NCBI GenBank assembly: GCA_904395905.1 | Contig: CAJFNZ010000052.1 | Location: 1 to 50,120, forward strand | Direction of reading: 5' to 3' | DNA from: an uncultured Oscillospiraceae bacterium | GTDB taxonomy: Bacteria > Bacillota > Clostridia > Oscillospirales > Oscillospiraceae | Length of the DNA: 50,120 nt | Shown here: one piece after another, positions 34,301-44,373 of the stretch | Layout of the letters: each line of letters opens with the position of its first letter | Numbering within the stretch: position 1 is the first letter of the stretch | Position numbers and translations under genes: made by a program | Notes under the pieces: model-generated | What the model was told of the DNA's origin: nothing | The model's database searches: none | The model's input: the letters and a program-made list of their open reading frames with translations, nothing else

Positions 34301-35662
34301 TCACAGCGCCACGGCGATGGCCTCCCGCAGGTTGCGGACCCGGAGCAGCTCCAGCCCGGCCGGCGGCCGCAGCTGGTCGCTCCCCTGCCGCGGGACGATG
34401 CACTGGGTGAAGCCCATGCGGCCAATCTCGTGGAGCCGCTGCTCCAGCTGGGAGACGGCGCGGATCTCCCCGGTGAGGCCCACCTCCCCTACCGCGGCCA
34501 AGGTGTCGGCCACGGGGCTGTCCCGGAAGCTGGAGGCCACGGCCAGCACCACCGGGAGATCCGCCGCCGGCTCGTCCAGCCGCAGGCCGCCGATGACGTT
34601 GATGTAGGCGTCGCAGGTGGAGAGGCTCATGCCGCCCCGCTTCTCCAGGACGGCCAGGAGCAGCGCCGCCCGGTTGAAGTCGAAGCCGTCGGTGGTCCGC
34701 CGCGGGACGTTGAAGGTGGTGTGGGTCACCAGCGCCTGGACCTCGGCCAGCACCGGACGGGTGCCCTCCACCACGCAGGCGACGCAGGTGCCCGGCGTCT
34801 TCAGCGGCCGGCCGGCCAGGAGCATCTCCGAGGGATTGGGCACCTCCCGCAGCCCTGTGTCGGCCATTTCAAAGACGCCCAGCTCGTTGGTCGAGCCGAA
34901 CCGGTTCTTCTCCGCCCGCAGCAGCCGGTAGCTGGTACTGCGGTCCCCCTCAAAGTAGAGGACGCAGTCCACCATGTGCTCCAGGACCTTGGGCCCGGCG
35001 ATGGCCCCCTCCTTGTTGACGTGGCCCACCACGAAGACCGTGACGCCGGTGGTTTTGCACAGGCGCATCAGGGCCATGGTGCAGTTCTTTACCTGGGAAA
35101 TACTCCCCGGGGCCGAGTCGCTCTCCGGGTCGTAGAGGGTTTGGATGGAGTCAACAATCAGCAGATCCGGCGCCGCCGTCTCCACCTGCCGGAGCAGTTC
35201 CCCCATGTTGGTTTCGGCCAGTACCAGCAGCTGCTCGCTCTCCACCTGGAGCCGCTGGGCCCGCAGCTTCAGCTGCCGCTCGCTCTCCTCGCCGGAGACG
35301 TAGAGGACCGTCCGCTCGCGGCAGACGAAGTTGCAGATCTGCAGCAGCAGTGTGGACTTGCCGATGCCCGGCGCGCCGCCCACCAGGACCAGAGACCCCT
35401 GGACGGCCCCGCCGCCCAGAACCCGGTCCAGCTCCCCGGAACCGGTGGAGAACCGCAGCTCGTCGGTACCCTCCACCTCCCGGAGCCGTTTGGGCCGGCG
35501 GGACCCGCCGACGGGCGACGCCGCCCGCGGCGCGCCGGGCGCGGTCGGCGCCGCGGTGTGTTCCACCACGGTATTCCAGGCGCCGCAGGCCGGGCAGCGG
35601 CCCTGCCATTTCATCGTCTCCGCGCCGCAGCTGGTGCAGTAGTAGATGGTTTTAGACTTCAA
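34301..35662 (-). CDS. radA: DNA repair protein RadA
   Basis: The 453-residue RecA-like ATPase promotes branch migration in recombination. It has an N-terminal C4 zinc finger (CTSCG...CPACG, residues 9-29), Walker A GGAPGIGKST (~94-103), the RadA signature KNRFG (~257) and a C-terminal Lon-protease-like domain (~300-450) of the inactive RadA type. Length is standard. Its start overlaps the cwlD stop by 11 bp, so the two are co-translated. Confidence 0.97.
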   Translation of the reverse strand: MKSKTIYYCTSCGAETMKWQGRCPACGAWNTVVEHTAAPTAPGAPRAASPVGGSRRPKRLREVEGTDELRFSTGSGELDRVLGGGAVQGSLVLVGGAPGIGKSTLLLQICNFVCRERTVLYVSGEESERQLKLRAQRLQVESEQLLVLAETNMGELLRQVETAAPDLLIVDSIQTLYDPESDSAPGSISQVKNCTMALMRLCKTTGVTVFVVGHVNKEGAIAGPKVLEHMVDCVLYFEGDRSTSYRLLRAEKNRFGSTNELGVFEMADTGLREVPNPSEMLLAGRPLKTPGTCVACVVEGTRPVLAEVQALVTHTTFNVPRRTTDGFDFNRAALLLAVLEKRGGMSLSTCDAYINVIGGLRLDEPAADLPVVLAVASSFRDSPVADTLAAVGEVGLTGEIRAVSQLEQRLHEIGRMGFTQCIVPRQGSDQLRPPAGLELLRVRNLREAIAVAL

Positions 35663-36371
35663 GTTCCTCGGACTCCCCTCTCAGCCAGCCGTTGAGCGCC
35701 GCGCCCATGGCCATGGCCAGTTTCGTTTGATAGGCGCCGTCCTGGAGCAGCCGGTCCTCCGCCTCGTTGGTCAGGAACCCGCACTCCACCAGGACGCCGG
35801 CGCATTGGATGTTCTGGAGCAGATAGACCGAAGGGGCCTCCTTGGGCTGCCGCCGGTTCTCCGGGTCCACTGCGCCGGCCAGGGTCTCCTGGATCCCGTC
35901 GGCCAGGTCCCGGCTGCCCTCAGTGGGGGCGTAAAACACCTGGGCCCCGCGGTAGCGGCCGTCGGAGTAGGTGTTTTGATGGATGCTCAGCAGCACGGCC
36001 CCCGGGGTCTCGTTGACCAGCCGGACCCGGTTGCGGAGGTCCGAGACCTTCTTCTGGCTGAGGGTCTCCGCCGACGGGTCATAGATGGCCGTGTCGCTGT
36101 CTCGGACCATCACAGTCTCATAGCCCAGAAGGGCCAAAAAGGCGTCGGCCCGCCGGGCAATCTCCAGATTCAGCCGGCTCTCCAGGACGCCGGAGACCGA
36201 CGTGGCGCCGCCGTCCTCCCCGCCGTGGCCGGCGTCGATGACGATGGTCGGCGTCTCCTGGGCGGCGGCCGCCGCCAGGCTGTGCTCCGTCGTCCGGCTT
36301 CCCGACCGAAGGCCCCAGACCGCCAGCAGGGCGGCCGCGGCCAGAATCCCCAACACCAGTTTTCTGTTCAT
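35652..36371 (-). CDS. cwlD: N-acetylmuramoyl-L-alanine amidase (CwlD type)
   Basis: The 239-residue Amidase_3 enzyme has an N-terminal signal anchor (~4-20), zinc motifs VIDAGHGGEDGG (His ~50), Glu in ESRLNLEIA, His in SIHQNTY and the catalytic Glu in LVECGFLTN. CwlD removes peptide side chains during spore cortex synthesis so that muramic-lactam can form; length, anchor and spore-former context fit that subtype. GGGAGGTGG sets ATG 36371. The gene is divergent from the cotJ operon and overlaps radA downstream. Confidence 0.9.
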   Translation of the reverse strand: MNRKLVLGILAAAALLAVWGLRSGSRTTEHSLAAAAAQETPTIVIDAGHGGEDGGATSVSGVLESRLNLEIARRADAFLALLGYETVMVRDSDTAIYDPSAETLSQKKVSDLRNRVRLVNETPGAVLLSIHQNTYSDGRYRGAQVFYAPTEGSRDLADGIQETLAGAVDPENRRQPKEAPSVYLLQNIQCAGVLVECGFLTNEAEDRLLQDGAYQTKLAMAMGAALNGWLRGESEELEV

Positions 36372-36456
36372 GGTCCACCACCTCCCTAAAGGATATGGCG
36401 GCGGTTGGAAAACATGTCTCCCCCACCTCCGGCAGGAACCTGTCGAAAGGCGGCGG

Positions 36457-36464
36457 CATAGACT
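36457..36464 (+). promoter_or_regulatory. Possible mother-cell sigma (E/K) -10 box for cotJ
   Basis: CATAGACT fits the CATAnnnT -10 pattern of sigma-E and sigma-K. It lies 43 nt before the cotJ start. The -35 is unclear (an AC at 36438-36439 would suit sigma-K). Mother-cell expression is expected for spore-coat genes. Confidence 0.35.
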
Positions 36465-36506
36465 GAAGCGGACTCCAATCCAATCCCGAAAAAGGAGGAA
36501 CTCCAG

Positions 36507-36977
36507 TTGAACGAACTGACTCAAAGCCAGGCGTCCGTCAACCCCATTGGCTGCGGGGACAATACCGGATGCCTGCCGTCCTGCGCGCCGCTGGCCAATC
36601 CCTATGTGCCCTTTCAGCGGGAAAACGCCAAAAAGTACGAGGCGCCCAACGCCCTGATTCGCGGCACCTTGTTTCCCGGCCTGGACCTGCCCTTCATGGG
36701 GCTGGTCAACCGCCAGGAGATTCACACTCCCCTTGGAGAGCTGATGGCCCTGAACTTCGCCATGCAGGAGCTGGGCCTCTATCTGGACACCCATCAGAAC
36801 GACACCGAGGCCCTGACCCTGTTCCAACAGTACAGCGACCTCTACCAGGAGGGGCGGAAGACCTATGAGGCCCAGTACGGCCCCCTCCAGCAGATGGACG
36901 GGGCTGTGGACGGCCGGTACGCCTGGCTCCAGGACCCGTGGCCCTGGGACTACGTGGAAGCAGGAGGAGAAGACTGA
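36507..36977 (+). CDS. CotJA-CotJB fusion spore-coat protein
   Basis: The 156-residue product joins two coat proteins that are separate in Bacillus subtilis. Residues ~30-65 match CotJA (PYVPFQRENAKKYEAPNALI...GTLFPGLDLPF) and residues ~75-152 match CotJB (ELMALNFAMQELGLYLDTH, then Y-x-x-L-Y and a closing WPWDY). No stop or restart separates them. The start is TTG 36507 behind AAAGGAGGAA. The stop overlaps the cotJC start (TGATG), keeping the cotJABC order. Confidence 0.9.
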   Translation: MNELTQSQASVNPIGCGDNTGCLPSCAPLANPYVPFQRENAKKYEAPNALIRGTLFPGLDLPFMGLVNRQEIHTPLGELMALNFAMQELGLYLDTHQNDTEALTLFQQYSDLYQEGRKTYEAQYGPLQQMDGAVDGRYAWLQDPWPWDYVEAGGED

Positions 36978-37573
36978 TGTTCATCTATGACAAAAAGCTC
37001 CAGTACCCGGTGAAAATCGCCAACACCAATCCCCAGCTGGCCACCATCATCATCACCCAGTACGGCGGCCCGGACGGGGAGCTGGGCGCGTCCCTGCGGT
37101 ACCTGTCCCAGCGGTTTGCCATGCCCTTCCCGGAGCTGAAAGGCCTCCTGACGGACATCGGCACCGAGGAGCTGGGGCACCTGGAGATGATTGGCGCCAT
37201 CGTCCACCAGCTGACCCGGAATCTGACCGAGGAGCAGATGCGCGCCGAGGGCTTTTCCACGTATTTCGTGGACCACACCGCCGGCGTCTATCCGGTAGCC
37301 GCCTCCGGCGCCCCCTGGACGGCCGCCAGTATGCAGAGCACCGGCGACCCCATCGCCGACCTGTCCGAGGACATGGCCGCCGAGCAGAAGGCCCGGAAGA
37401 CCTATGACAACATCCTCCGGCTCTCCGACGACCCGGACGTCAACGACGTCATCAAGTTCCTGCGGGAGCGGGAGATTGTCCACTTCCAGCGGTTCGGCGA
37501 GGCCATGCAGCTGCTGCGGGAAAAGCTGGACCAGAAGAACGTCTACTTTATGAATCCGGCCCTGGACCTGTGA
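36977..37573 (+). CDS. cotJC: Spore coat protein CotJC, manganese-catalase family
   Basis: The 198-residue ferritin-like protein is of the CotJC/manganese catalase family. Dimetal-site carboxylates and histidines are visible in GTEELGHLEMIGAIVHQL (~residues 59-76) and EREIVHFQRFGE (~170-181). In the coat it may break down peroxide. The start overlaps the CotJA-CotJB stop. Its 3' end overlaps the convergent MBL-fold gene by 26 bp. Confidence 0.93.
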   Translation: MFIYDKKLQYPVKIANTNPQLATIIITQYGGPDGELGASLRYLSQRFAMPFPELKGLLTDIGTEELGHLEMIGAIVHQLTRNLTEEQMRAEGFSTYFVDHTAGVYPVAASGAPWTAASMQSTGDPIADLSEDMAAEQKARKTYDNILRLSDDPDVNDVIKFLREREIVHFQRFGEAMQLLREKLDQKNVYFMNPALDL

Positions 37574-38321
37574 GGCCCATCCCGCCCGGGGGAACCGCGG
37601 TTCCCCCGGGCGCTGCCGTTCTCTCCAGGGGCGGCAGGGCCAACTCCCGGGGATAGCCGTCCAGGAGGGTCACACGCTGCAGTTCTTCCGGGTATCTCTG
37701 GAAGTTCAGGGCTGCCTTCCGGCAGATGCCGCTCCGGTCTGTCGCTGCCGGCGGCATATGGTAGATGAACACCCGCCGGGCGCACTGTCCCATCAGCCGC
37801 CGGGTCTCCGGCCGGGACAGGTACATGGCGTTGAAAAACCCGTAGTCCGCCACCCGGCCCCCGAGGACGGCCAGATGCTCCTCCGGGGCCAGACGGCCGT
37901 CGGCAGCCAGGTATACCGTCGTCCCCCCGGCGGACAGCAGCAGGACGTAATGCTTGGTCCAGGGTCCGTCCCACGGGGCGTGCTCCAGATACCGGTATTC
38001 CACCTGAAAGGGGCCCGCCGTGAGGCGTCCCTGATCTGCCGTGGCCGCCGTGGGAAAGAACGTCGTCACACCGGGGTGCCGGTCCAGAAAGGCCTGGTTG
38101 TCCTGCTGGTCGTAGTGATCCGGGTGCAGGTGGGTGTACAGCAGCGCCGACACCCGGCCGTAGGGCGGCTCGCCGTCGATGACGGCCCTGGCCGTCTCCC
38201 GGGGGAGGCGGTAAAAGCTGCCCCAGCTGCCGTTGAGAACGTCCACCAGGGCCGTCTCTCCCCGGCAGAAAAAGGCCAGCCCCGTGCTGCAAAGGAGCCG
38301 GGCCGTCAGCCGGCCGTCCAA
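37548..38321 (-). CDS. MBL-fold metallo-hydrolase
   Basis: The 257-residue metallo-beta-lactamase-fold protein has the zinc motif THLHPDHYD (~61-69) and a later AADGRL segment resembling the family's Asp loop. Specific substrate is unknown. The start is assigned to TTG 38321 because AAGGGGAG lies 6 nt upstream and the reading frame before it runs through the terminator of the upstream gene. The C-terminal residues overlap cotJC on the other strand by 26 bp. Confidence 0.8.
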   Translation of the reverse strand: MDGRLTARLLCSTGLAFFCRGETALVDVLNGSWGSFYRLPRETARAVIDGEPPYGRVSALLYTHLHPDHYDQQDNQAFLDRHPGVTTFFPTAATADQGRLTAGPFQVEYRYLEHAPWDGPWTKHYVLLLSAGGTTVYLAADGRLAPEEHLAVLGGRVADYGFFNAMYLSRPETRRLMGQCARRVFIYHMPPAATDRSGICRKAALNFQRYPEELQRVTLLDGYPRELALPPLERTAAPGGTAVPPGGMGLTGPGPDS

Positions 38322-38339
38322 TATTCTCTCCCCTTCCGC

Positions 38340-38373
38340 AAAAAAACTCCGAAAGCGGTGGCTTTCGGAGTTT
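38340..38373 (-). terminator. Terminator after the PTS-IIC-like gene
   Basis: On the minus strand an AAACTCCGAAAGC/GCTTTCGGAGTTT stem with a 4-nt loop runs into TTTTTT. It separates the transporter gene from the MBL gene. Confidence 0.9.
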
Positions 38374-38410
38374 ATTGTACATGGTTTTTCCTGCCGTTGC
38401 AACGGGCAAT

Positions 38411-39535
38411 TCACCCCAGCTTCAGGTCCCCTTCGCGGATCCAGCCCAGCCTCCGGCAGAGAAGGCCCAGGGCCCAGCAGAGGACCGCCGGCAGGAGGAA
38501 GCAGACCAGCGCCATCCCAATCCAGTCCATGGCCGTGATGGAGGCCTTGAGGCCGGCGGCCACGTCGTTGACCCATCCGGTGTAGACGCCAATGGGGCCC
38601 ACGAAGCCGCAGGTGCCCATGCCCGAGGAGACCGGCGCGCCGTTCATCTCCAGCCGGAACACGCAGGTGGCGATGGGGCCGGTGACGGCGGATGTGACGA
38701 TGGCCGGGATCCAGATCCGGGGATTTTTGACGATGTTGCCCATCTGGAGCATGGAGGTGCCGATGCCCTGGGAGACCAGGCCGCCCCAGCGGTTCTCCCG
38801 GAAGCTCATCACGGCGAAGCCCACCATCTGGGCGCAGCAGCCGGCCACCGCCGCGCCGCCGGCCAGGCCGGTCAGGGAGAGGGCCGCACAGATGGCGGCG
38901 CTGGAGATGGGCAGCGTCAGGGCAATGCCCACCACCACCGACACCACCATGCCCATGAGGAACGGCTGCAAATCGGTGGCCCACATAATCAGCTGGCCCA
39001 CGGAGCTGGCCGCCGCGCCGATGGCGGGCGCCCACCAGGCCGACAGTCCCACGCCCACGCCGATGGTCACCAGCGGCGTCACCAGAATGTCAATCTTCGT
39101 CTCCTGGGAGACGGCCTTGCCCAGCTCGGCCGCCAGGATGGCCACAAACAGCACGGCCAGGGGGCCGCCGGCGCCGCCCAGGGTGTTGGAGGCGAAGCCC
39201 ACCGTGGCCAGGGAAAACAGCACCAGCGGCGGCGCCTGGAGGGCGTAGCCGATGGCAATGGCCATGGCCGGGCCGCTCATGGCCGAGGCAAGGCCGCCCA
39301 CCGTATAGGAGATGGCGTGTTCCCCGCTGCCCAGGGTGGCGACTGTCCGGGTGAGGAAATCAATGCCGAACTGCGTGCCCACCGTGTCGATGATGGTGCC
39401 AATCAGAAGGCTGCAAAAGAGCCCCTGGGCCATGGCCCCCAGGGCGTCCACGCCGTACCGCTTGGCGGAGATGACGATGTTCTTCCGCCGGAGAAATGCT
39501 TTCAATGGAATCCCCGCTTTCTCTGTTCCTGACAT
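38411..39535 (-). CDS. PTS-IIC-like transporter (PTS_EIIC_2 family)
   Basis: The 374-residue, very hydrophobic protein has about ten membrane segments and the Gly/Ala-rich character of the PTS_EIIC_2 family. No EIIA or EIIB domain or gene is present, so classical phosphotransfer coupling is doubtful. The divergent neighbour is niaR, and its probable operator lies between this gene's -10 box and its start. A role in uptake of a niacin-type NAD precursor is a reasonable hypothesis, not shown. ATG 39535 is the only sensible start but lacks a strong ribosome site. Confidence 0.8.
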   Translation of the reverse strand: MSGTEKAGIPLKAFLRRKNIVISAKRYGVDALGAMAQGLFCSLLIGTIIDTVGTQFGIDFLTRTVATLGSGEHAISYTVGGLASAMSGPAMAIAIGYALQAPPLVLFSLATVGFASNTLGGAGGPLAVLFVAILAAELGKAVSQETKIDILVTPLVTIGVGVGLSAWWAPAIGAAASSVGQLIMWATDLQPFLMGMVVSVVVGIALTLPISSAAICAALSLTGLAGGAAVAGCCAQMVGFAVMSFRENRWGGLVSQGIGTSMLQMGNIVKNPRIWIPAIVTSAVTGPIATCVFRLEMNGAPVSSGMGTCGFVGPIGVYTGWVNDVAAGLKASITAMDWIGMALVCFLLPAVLCWALGLLCRRLGWIREGDLKLG

Positions 39536-39542
39536 CTGACAA

Positions 39543-39614
39543 GACAGCTGTCAAGGGCTATTATACAGCGGTTTGCGCGGCTGTCAACACTTTTTTCCGC
39601 GGTTGGTTGACAGC
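39543..39614. promoter_or_regulatory. Probable NiaR operator region with three TTGACAGC boxes
   Basis: TTGACAGC occurs three times: on the minus strand at 39554-39547 (within palindrome GACAGCTGTC, 39543-39552) and 39587-39580, and on the plus strand at 39607-39614. The last two form an inverted pair GCTGTCAAC/GTTGACAGC and contain the -35 boxes of the two divergent promoters. Confidence 0.7.
39560..39587 (-). promoter_or_regulatory. Sigma-A promoter for the PTS-IIC-like gene
   Basis: On the minus strand TTGACA (39587-39582), 16 nt, then consensus TATAAT (39565-39560). Confidence 0.85.
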
Positions 39615-39636
39615 GGGCCGTCCGTTGGGCTATGAT
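39607..39636 (+). promoter_or_regulatory. Sigma-A promoter for niaR
   Basis: TTGACA (39607-39612), 18 nt, TATGAT (39631-39636). Confidence 0.8.
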
Positions 39637-39661
39637 ACCCACGGAACGGGAGGGATCCGCC

Positions 39662-40177
39662 ATGAACGGAGCCGAGCGCAGACGGCGCATCGCCGCGCTG
39701 CTGGACAGCAAAACGCCCGTCAGCGGCGCCGAATTGGCCCGCCGACTGGGCGTCAGCCGACAGATTATCGTACAGGACGTGGCCCTGATGCGGGCCGAGA
39801 ACAAGGACATCCTCTCCACCAACAAGGGCTACCTGCTCTACGACCGTGCCGGCCAGCAGGGAGCCTGCCGGCGGGTGTTCCATGTGCGGCACACCACCGA
39901 GCAGGTGCTGGACGAGCTGACCACCATTGCCGAACTGGGCGGCCAGGTGCTGGACGTCTCGGTGGAGCACCAGCTTTACGGCCAGATCCGGGTCGATTTG
40001 GTGATTCAAAGCCCCCAGGATGCCGCGGAATTTGCCCAGCGGCTGGCCGCCTCCGAGGGCGAACCTCTGAAGGTTCTGACCGGCGGAGACCACTATCACA
40101 CCGTGGCGGCCGGCTCCGAGCGCCTTCTGGACGTCATCGAGCGGGAGCTGGCCGCCAAGGGCTATCTGATTCCGTAA
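39662..40177 (+). CDS. niaR: NiaR-type niacin-responsive repressor
   Basis: The 171-residue protein has an N-terminal winged helix-turn-helix (~1-60; PVSGAELARRLGVSRQIIVQDV) and a C-terminal 3H domain named for three conserved histidines, visible in VRHTTEQVLDEL, DVSVEHQLYGQ and GGDHYHTV. NiaR represses NAD-salvage and niacin-transport genes when niacin is plentiful. ATG 39662 is supported by GGGAGGG 7 nt upstream; an ATG at 39632 lies inside the -10 box. The divergent transporter is the likely target besides itself. The stop abuts the stop of the convergent lipoprotein gene. Confidence 0.92.
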   Translation: MNGAERRRRIAALLDSKTPVSGAELARRLGVSRQIIVQDVALMRAENKDILSTNKGYLLYDRAGQQGACRRVFHVRHTTEQVLDELTTIAELGGQVLDVSVEHQLYGQIRVDLVIQSPQDAAEFAQRLAASEGEPLKVLTGGDHYHTVAAGSERLLDVIERELAAKGYLIP

Positions 40178-40879
40178 TCAGGCGGCCATTTCGGCGCTGC
40201 TGAACTCCTCCACCACGTCCCCGGTGGCCTCGCTGAGGAACCGGACGGTGATGTCCACCGACTCCGAGCCGCCGTTGAGAATCTGGTAGAGGCCGCCAAA
40301 GATGTAGAAGCCCAGCACAGCCATGGACTCCTCGGCCGAGACGGTGTCGCCGGTAGTCACCACCTCAAAGAGGGTGTAGTCGTCGCTGGCCTCCACGGAG
40401 ACGAAGTTGGGATAGCTGCCCGAGTCAATGAGGTCCGCCAGGGTCTCGTCGATGGTGGTCCGCAGCTCGTCCAGCATCGCCTGGTGCTGGGCACGGGTCA
40501 TGGTGTAGGTGACAGAGCCGTCGTCGTGGAGGGTGGCCGACTGGTAACCGCCGGCTTCCCCGGCCTGCTGGTCCAGGGTCTCCTGGGTCATCCCCTCCTC
40601 CACATAGGCCGCCGGCATGGTGATGTCCACCGTCAGCAGGCCCTCGTCCACCGCAATGGCCGCCTGGGCATCCTCTTCCGCCGCAGAATCCGGCTCGGTG
40701 TCCGCAGACGTGCCGGCGTCCGCCGCACTGTCGGAGGAGGTGTCGGAGGAGGTGTCGGCCCCGTCCGTCACGCTGTCGGAGGAAGCGTCCCCGTCCGCCG
40801 CCGCGTCGTCCCCGGAGGCACAGGCCGCCAGAGATACCGCCAGGCTCAGGGTCAGCAGCAAACAAAGCAGTTTTTTCAT
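40178..40879 (-). CDS. Putative lipoprotein of unknown function
   Basis: The 233-residue exported lipoprotein has lipobox LAAC (Cys 20), a long Asp/Ser/Ala/Thr-rich spacer (~22-72) and a folded domain (~75-230) beginning LLTVDITMPAAYVEEG. I do not recognise the domain. GGGAGAGATG precedes the ATG at 40879. It has its own promoter and ends directly against the niaR stop codon. Confidence 0.8.
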   Translation of the reverse strand: MKKLLCLLLTLSLAVSLAACASGDDAAADGDASSDSVTDGADTSSDTSSDSAADAGTSADTEPDSAAEEDAQAAIAVDEGLLTVDITMPAAYVEEGMTQETLDQQAGEAGGYQSATLHDDGSVTYTMTRAQHQAMLDELRTTIDETLADLIDSGSYPNFVSVEASDDYTLFEVVTTGDTVSAEESMAVLGFYIFGGLYQILNGGSESVDITVRFLSEATGDVVEEFSSAEMAA

Positions 40880-40909
40880 GTCTCATCTCTCCCTTTTTAT
40901 GATGGGTAT

Positions 40910-40938
40910 AGGATACCATATCGCCCGCCGGGATGCAA
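40910..40938 (-). promoter_or_regulatory. Sigma-A promoter for the lipoprotein gene
   Basis: On the minus strand TTGCAT (40938-40933), 17 nt, TATCCT (40915-40910). Confidence 0.65.
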
Positions 40939-40982
40939 CGATTCTATCCGAATGTTTCGATTTTGAAGAAAGGGGATGTTCC

Positions 40983-41609
40983 ATGGCGTTCGACTTCAAA
41001 AAGGAGTATAAAGCGTTCTATCTGCCGCCCAAGCGCCCTCAGCTCGTTACGGTGCCGCCGGCCAGGTATCTGGCCGTCCGGGGGCAAGGGAATCCCAACC
41101 AGACGGGAGGGCCCTATCAGCAGGCGCTGTCCCTGCTCTATGCCGTCGCCTATACGCTGAAAATGAGCCAGCGGGCCGGCTACCGGATGGAGGGCTTTTT
41201 CGACTACGTGGTGCCGCCGCTGGAGGGCTTCTGGCAGCTGCCTGACGGCCGCTGGGACGGGGACAAGTCCCAATTCCGGTGGATTTCCGTCATCCGTCTG
41301 CCGGAGTTCGTCCAGGAGGCGGATCTCCGCTGGGCACGGCAGCAGGCCGCTGCCAAGAAGGGGCTGGACTGCTCGGCCGTGGAGTGGCTGCCGGTGGACG
41401 AAGGCCTCTGCGTCCAGATGATGCACCTGGGCTCTTACGATGAAGAGCCGGCCTCCCTGGCGCAAATGGAATCGTTCCTGGCGGAAACCGGCTACGAGAC
41501 GGATCTGTCCGACCGTCGGCTCCACCATGAGATCTACCTGTCCGACGCCCGGAAGGTGCCGCCGGAGCGGCGGCGGACCGTGCTGCGCCTTCCAATCCGC
41601 CCCCTCTAA
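40983..41609 (+). CDS. GyrI-like small-molecule-binding protein
   Basis: The 208-residue protein has a GyrI-like (SOUL/SHV-type) ligand-binding fold: VPPARYLAVRGQGNPNQTGG near residues 24-43 and the closing strand HHEIYLSDARKVPPER. No DNA-binding domain is fused, unlike in multidrug-responsive activators. Stand-alone members may bind or hydrolyse small hydrophobic compounds. AAAGGGG precedes ATG 40983. It is monocistronic with a strong terminator. Confidence 0.85.
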   Translation: MAFDFKKEYKAFYLPPKRPQLVTVPPARYLAVRGQGNPNQTGGPYQQALSLLYAVAYTLKMSQRAGYRMEGFFDYVVPPLEGFWQLPDGRWDGDKSQFRWISVIRLPEFVQEADLRWARQQAAAKKGLDCSAVEWLPVDEGLCVQMMHLGSYDEEPASLAQMESFLAETGYETDLSDRRLHHEIYLSDARKVPPERRRTVLRLPIRPL

Positions 41610-41626
41610 AAGTCACAGACGACCAG

Positions 41627-41663
41627 GAGCGCCCGGGCCAGCGGCCCGGGCGCTCTCCATTTT

Positions 41664-41665
<2 letters not shown>
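41627..41665 (+). terminator. Terminator after the GyrI-like gene
   Basis: A GAGCGCCCGGGCC/GGCCCGGGCGCTC stem with a 3-nt loop is followed by TCCATTTTTT. The T-run overlaps the ligA stop codon on the other strand. Confidence 0.9.
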
Positions 41666-43667
<2,002 letters not shown>

Positions 43668-44333
43668 TCACCTTGTTCTTTCCGTATCGGGTTCGTTCCG
43701 CCCGGCGGCGTCCACCGCCAGGTAGCTGTCGGGCACACTGCCCACAATGACGGTCTCCGCCACCACCACTTGGGAGGCGGTGTTCACCTGGGCCGTTCCG
43801 GCCGGGGTGACGATGGTCATCTCAATGGTCACCGTCATGACAATCTGGTGGAGGGTCTGGTTGATGCCGGCCTGGGTAAACTGGTTGGAAAACGCCGCGT
43901 CGGAGGAGCGCACCGTCAGCACCCGCACCGGCAGATAGGGCCCCCGGCCGGAAAAGAGCCCCGGCATCAGCAGATTGCCCAGGGGGACGCCGATTTCCTC
44001 CACGTCCAATTCCATAATCTCCCGGTTGACGGTGTCCAAGATCTGCGTTTTCAGGGCGTTCATCTCGGCGATGTTGGTCTTCAGGGCGGTGACGTTTCCC
44101 TGGTCGTCCTTTTCCAAAAGGACCATATTGGAATAGTCCACCGCTCCCTCCCGAATCTGCCGGTCGATGGCCTCGTTAATCAGATGGGAGGTCTGAAGGG
44201 TCACCCGGGTCACCGCCAGGTCCTCGGCCAGGGGATACAGCCGCAGCCACGCCGCCAGAAATACAGCCAGGACGGCGGCCAACGCCAGAATTCCCACGGT
44301 TTTCTTCCGCAGACGCCATTTTCGCCGGGCCAT
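43668..44333 (-). CDS. yunB: Sporulation protein YunB
   Basis: The 221-residue protein has an N-terminal membrane anchor (~12-33) followed by a periplasm/intermembrane-space domain. YunB family features include NEAIDRQI, DYSNMVLLEKDDQGNVTAL, the PVRV-type strand and ending VVAETVIVGSVPDSYL. YunB is a sigma-E-dependent sporulation protein whose exact role is poorly known. The ATG at 44333 is preferred because GAGGTG is 8 nt upstream; two in-frame starts further upstream overlap that site. It sits between pcrA and ligA, 3 bp before the latter. Confidence 0.9.
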   Translation of the reverse strand: MARRKWRLRKKTVGILALAAVLAVFLAAWLRLYPLAEDLAVTRVTLQTSHLINEAIDRQIREGAVDYSNMVLLEKDDQGNVTALKTNIAEMNALKTQILDTVNREIMELDVEEIGVPLGNLLMPGLFSGRGPYLPVRVLTVRSSDAAFSNQFTQAGINQTLHQIVMTVTIEMTIVTPAGTAQVNTASQVVVAETVIVGSVPDSYLAVDAAGRNEPDTERTR

Positions 44334-44373
44334 GGCCATCACCTCGCTGATTTCTATGCGAGGCGGCGGCCGG

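Noticed and set aside
36390-36397. Sigma-E-like -10 (minus-strand CATATCCT) for cwlD
   Set aside because: It would place the transcript start inside the ribosome site.
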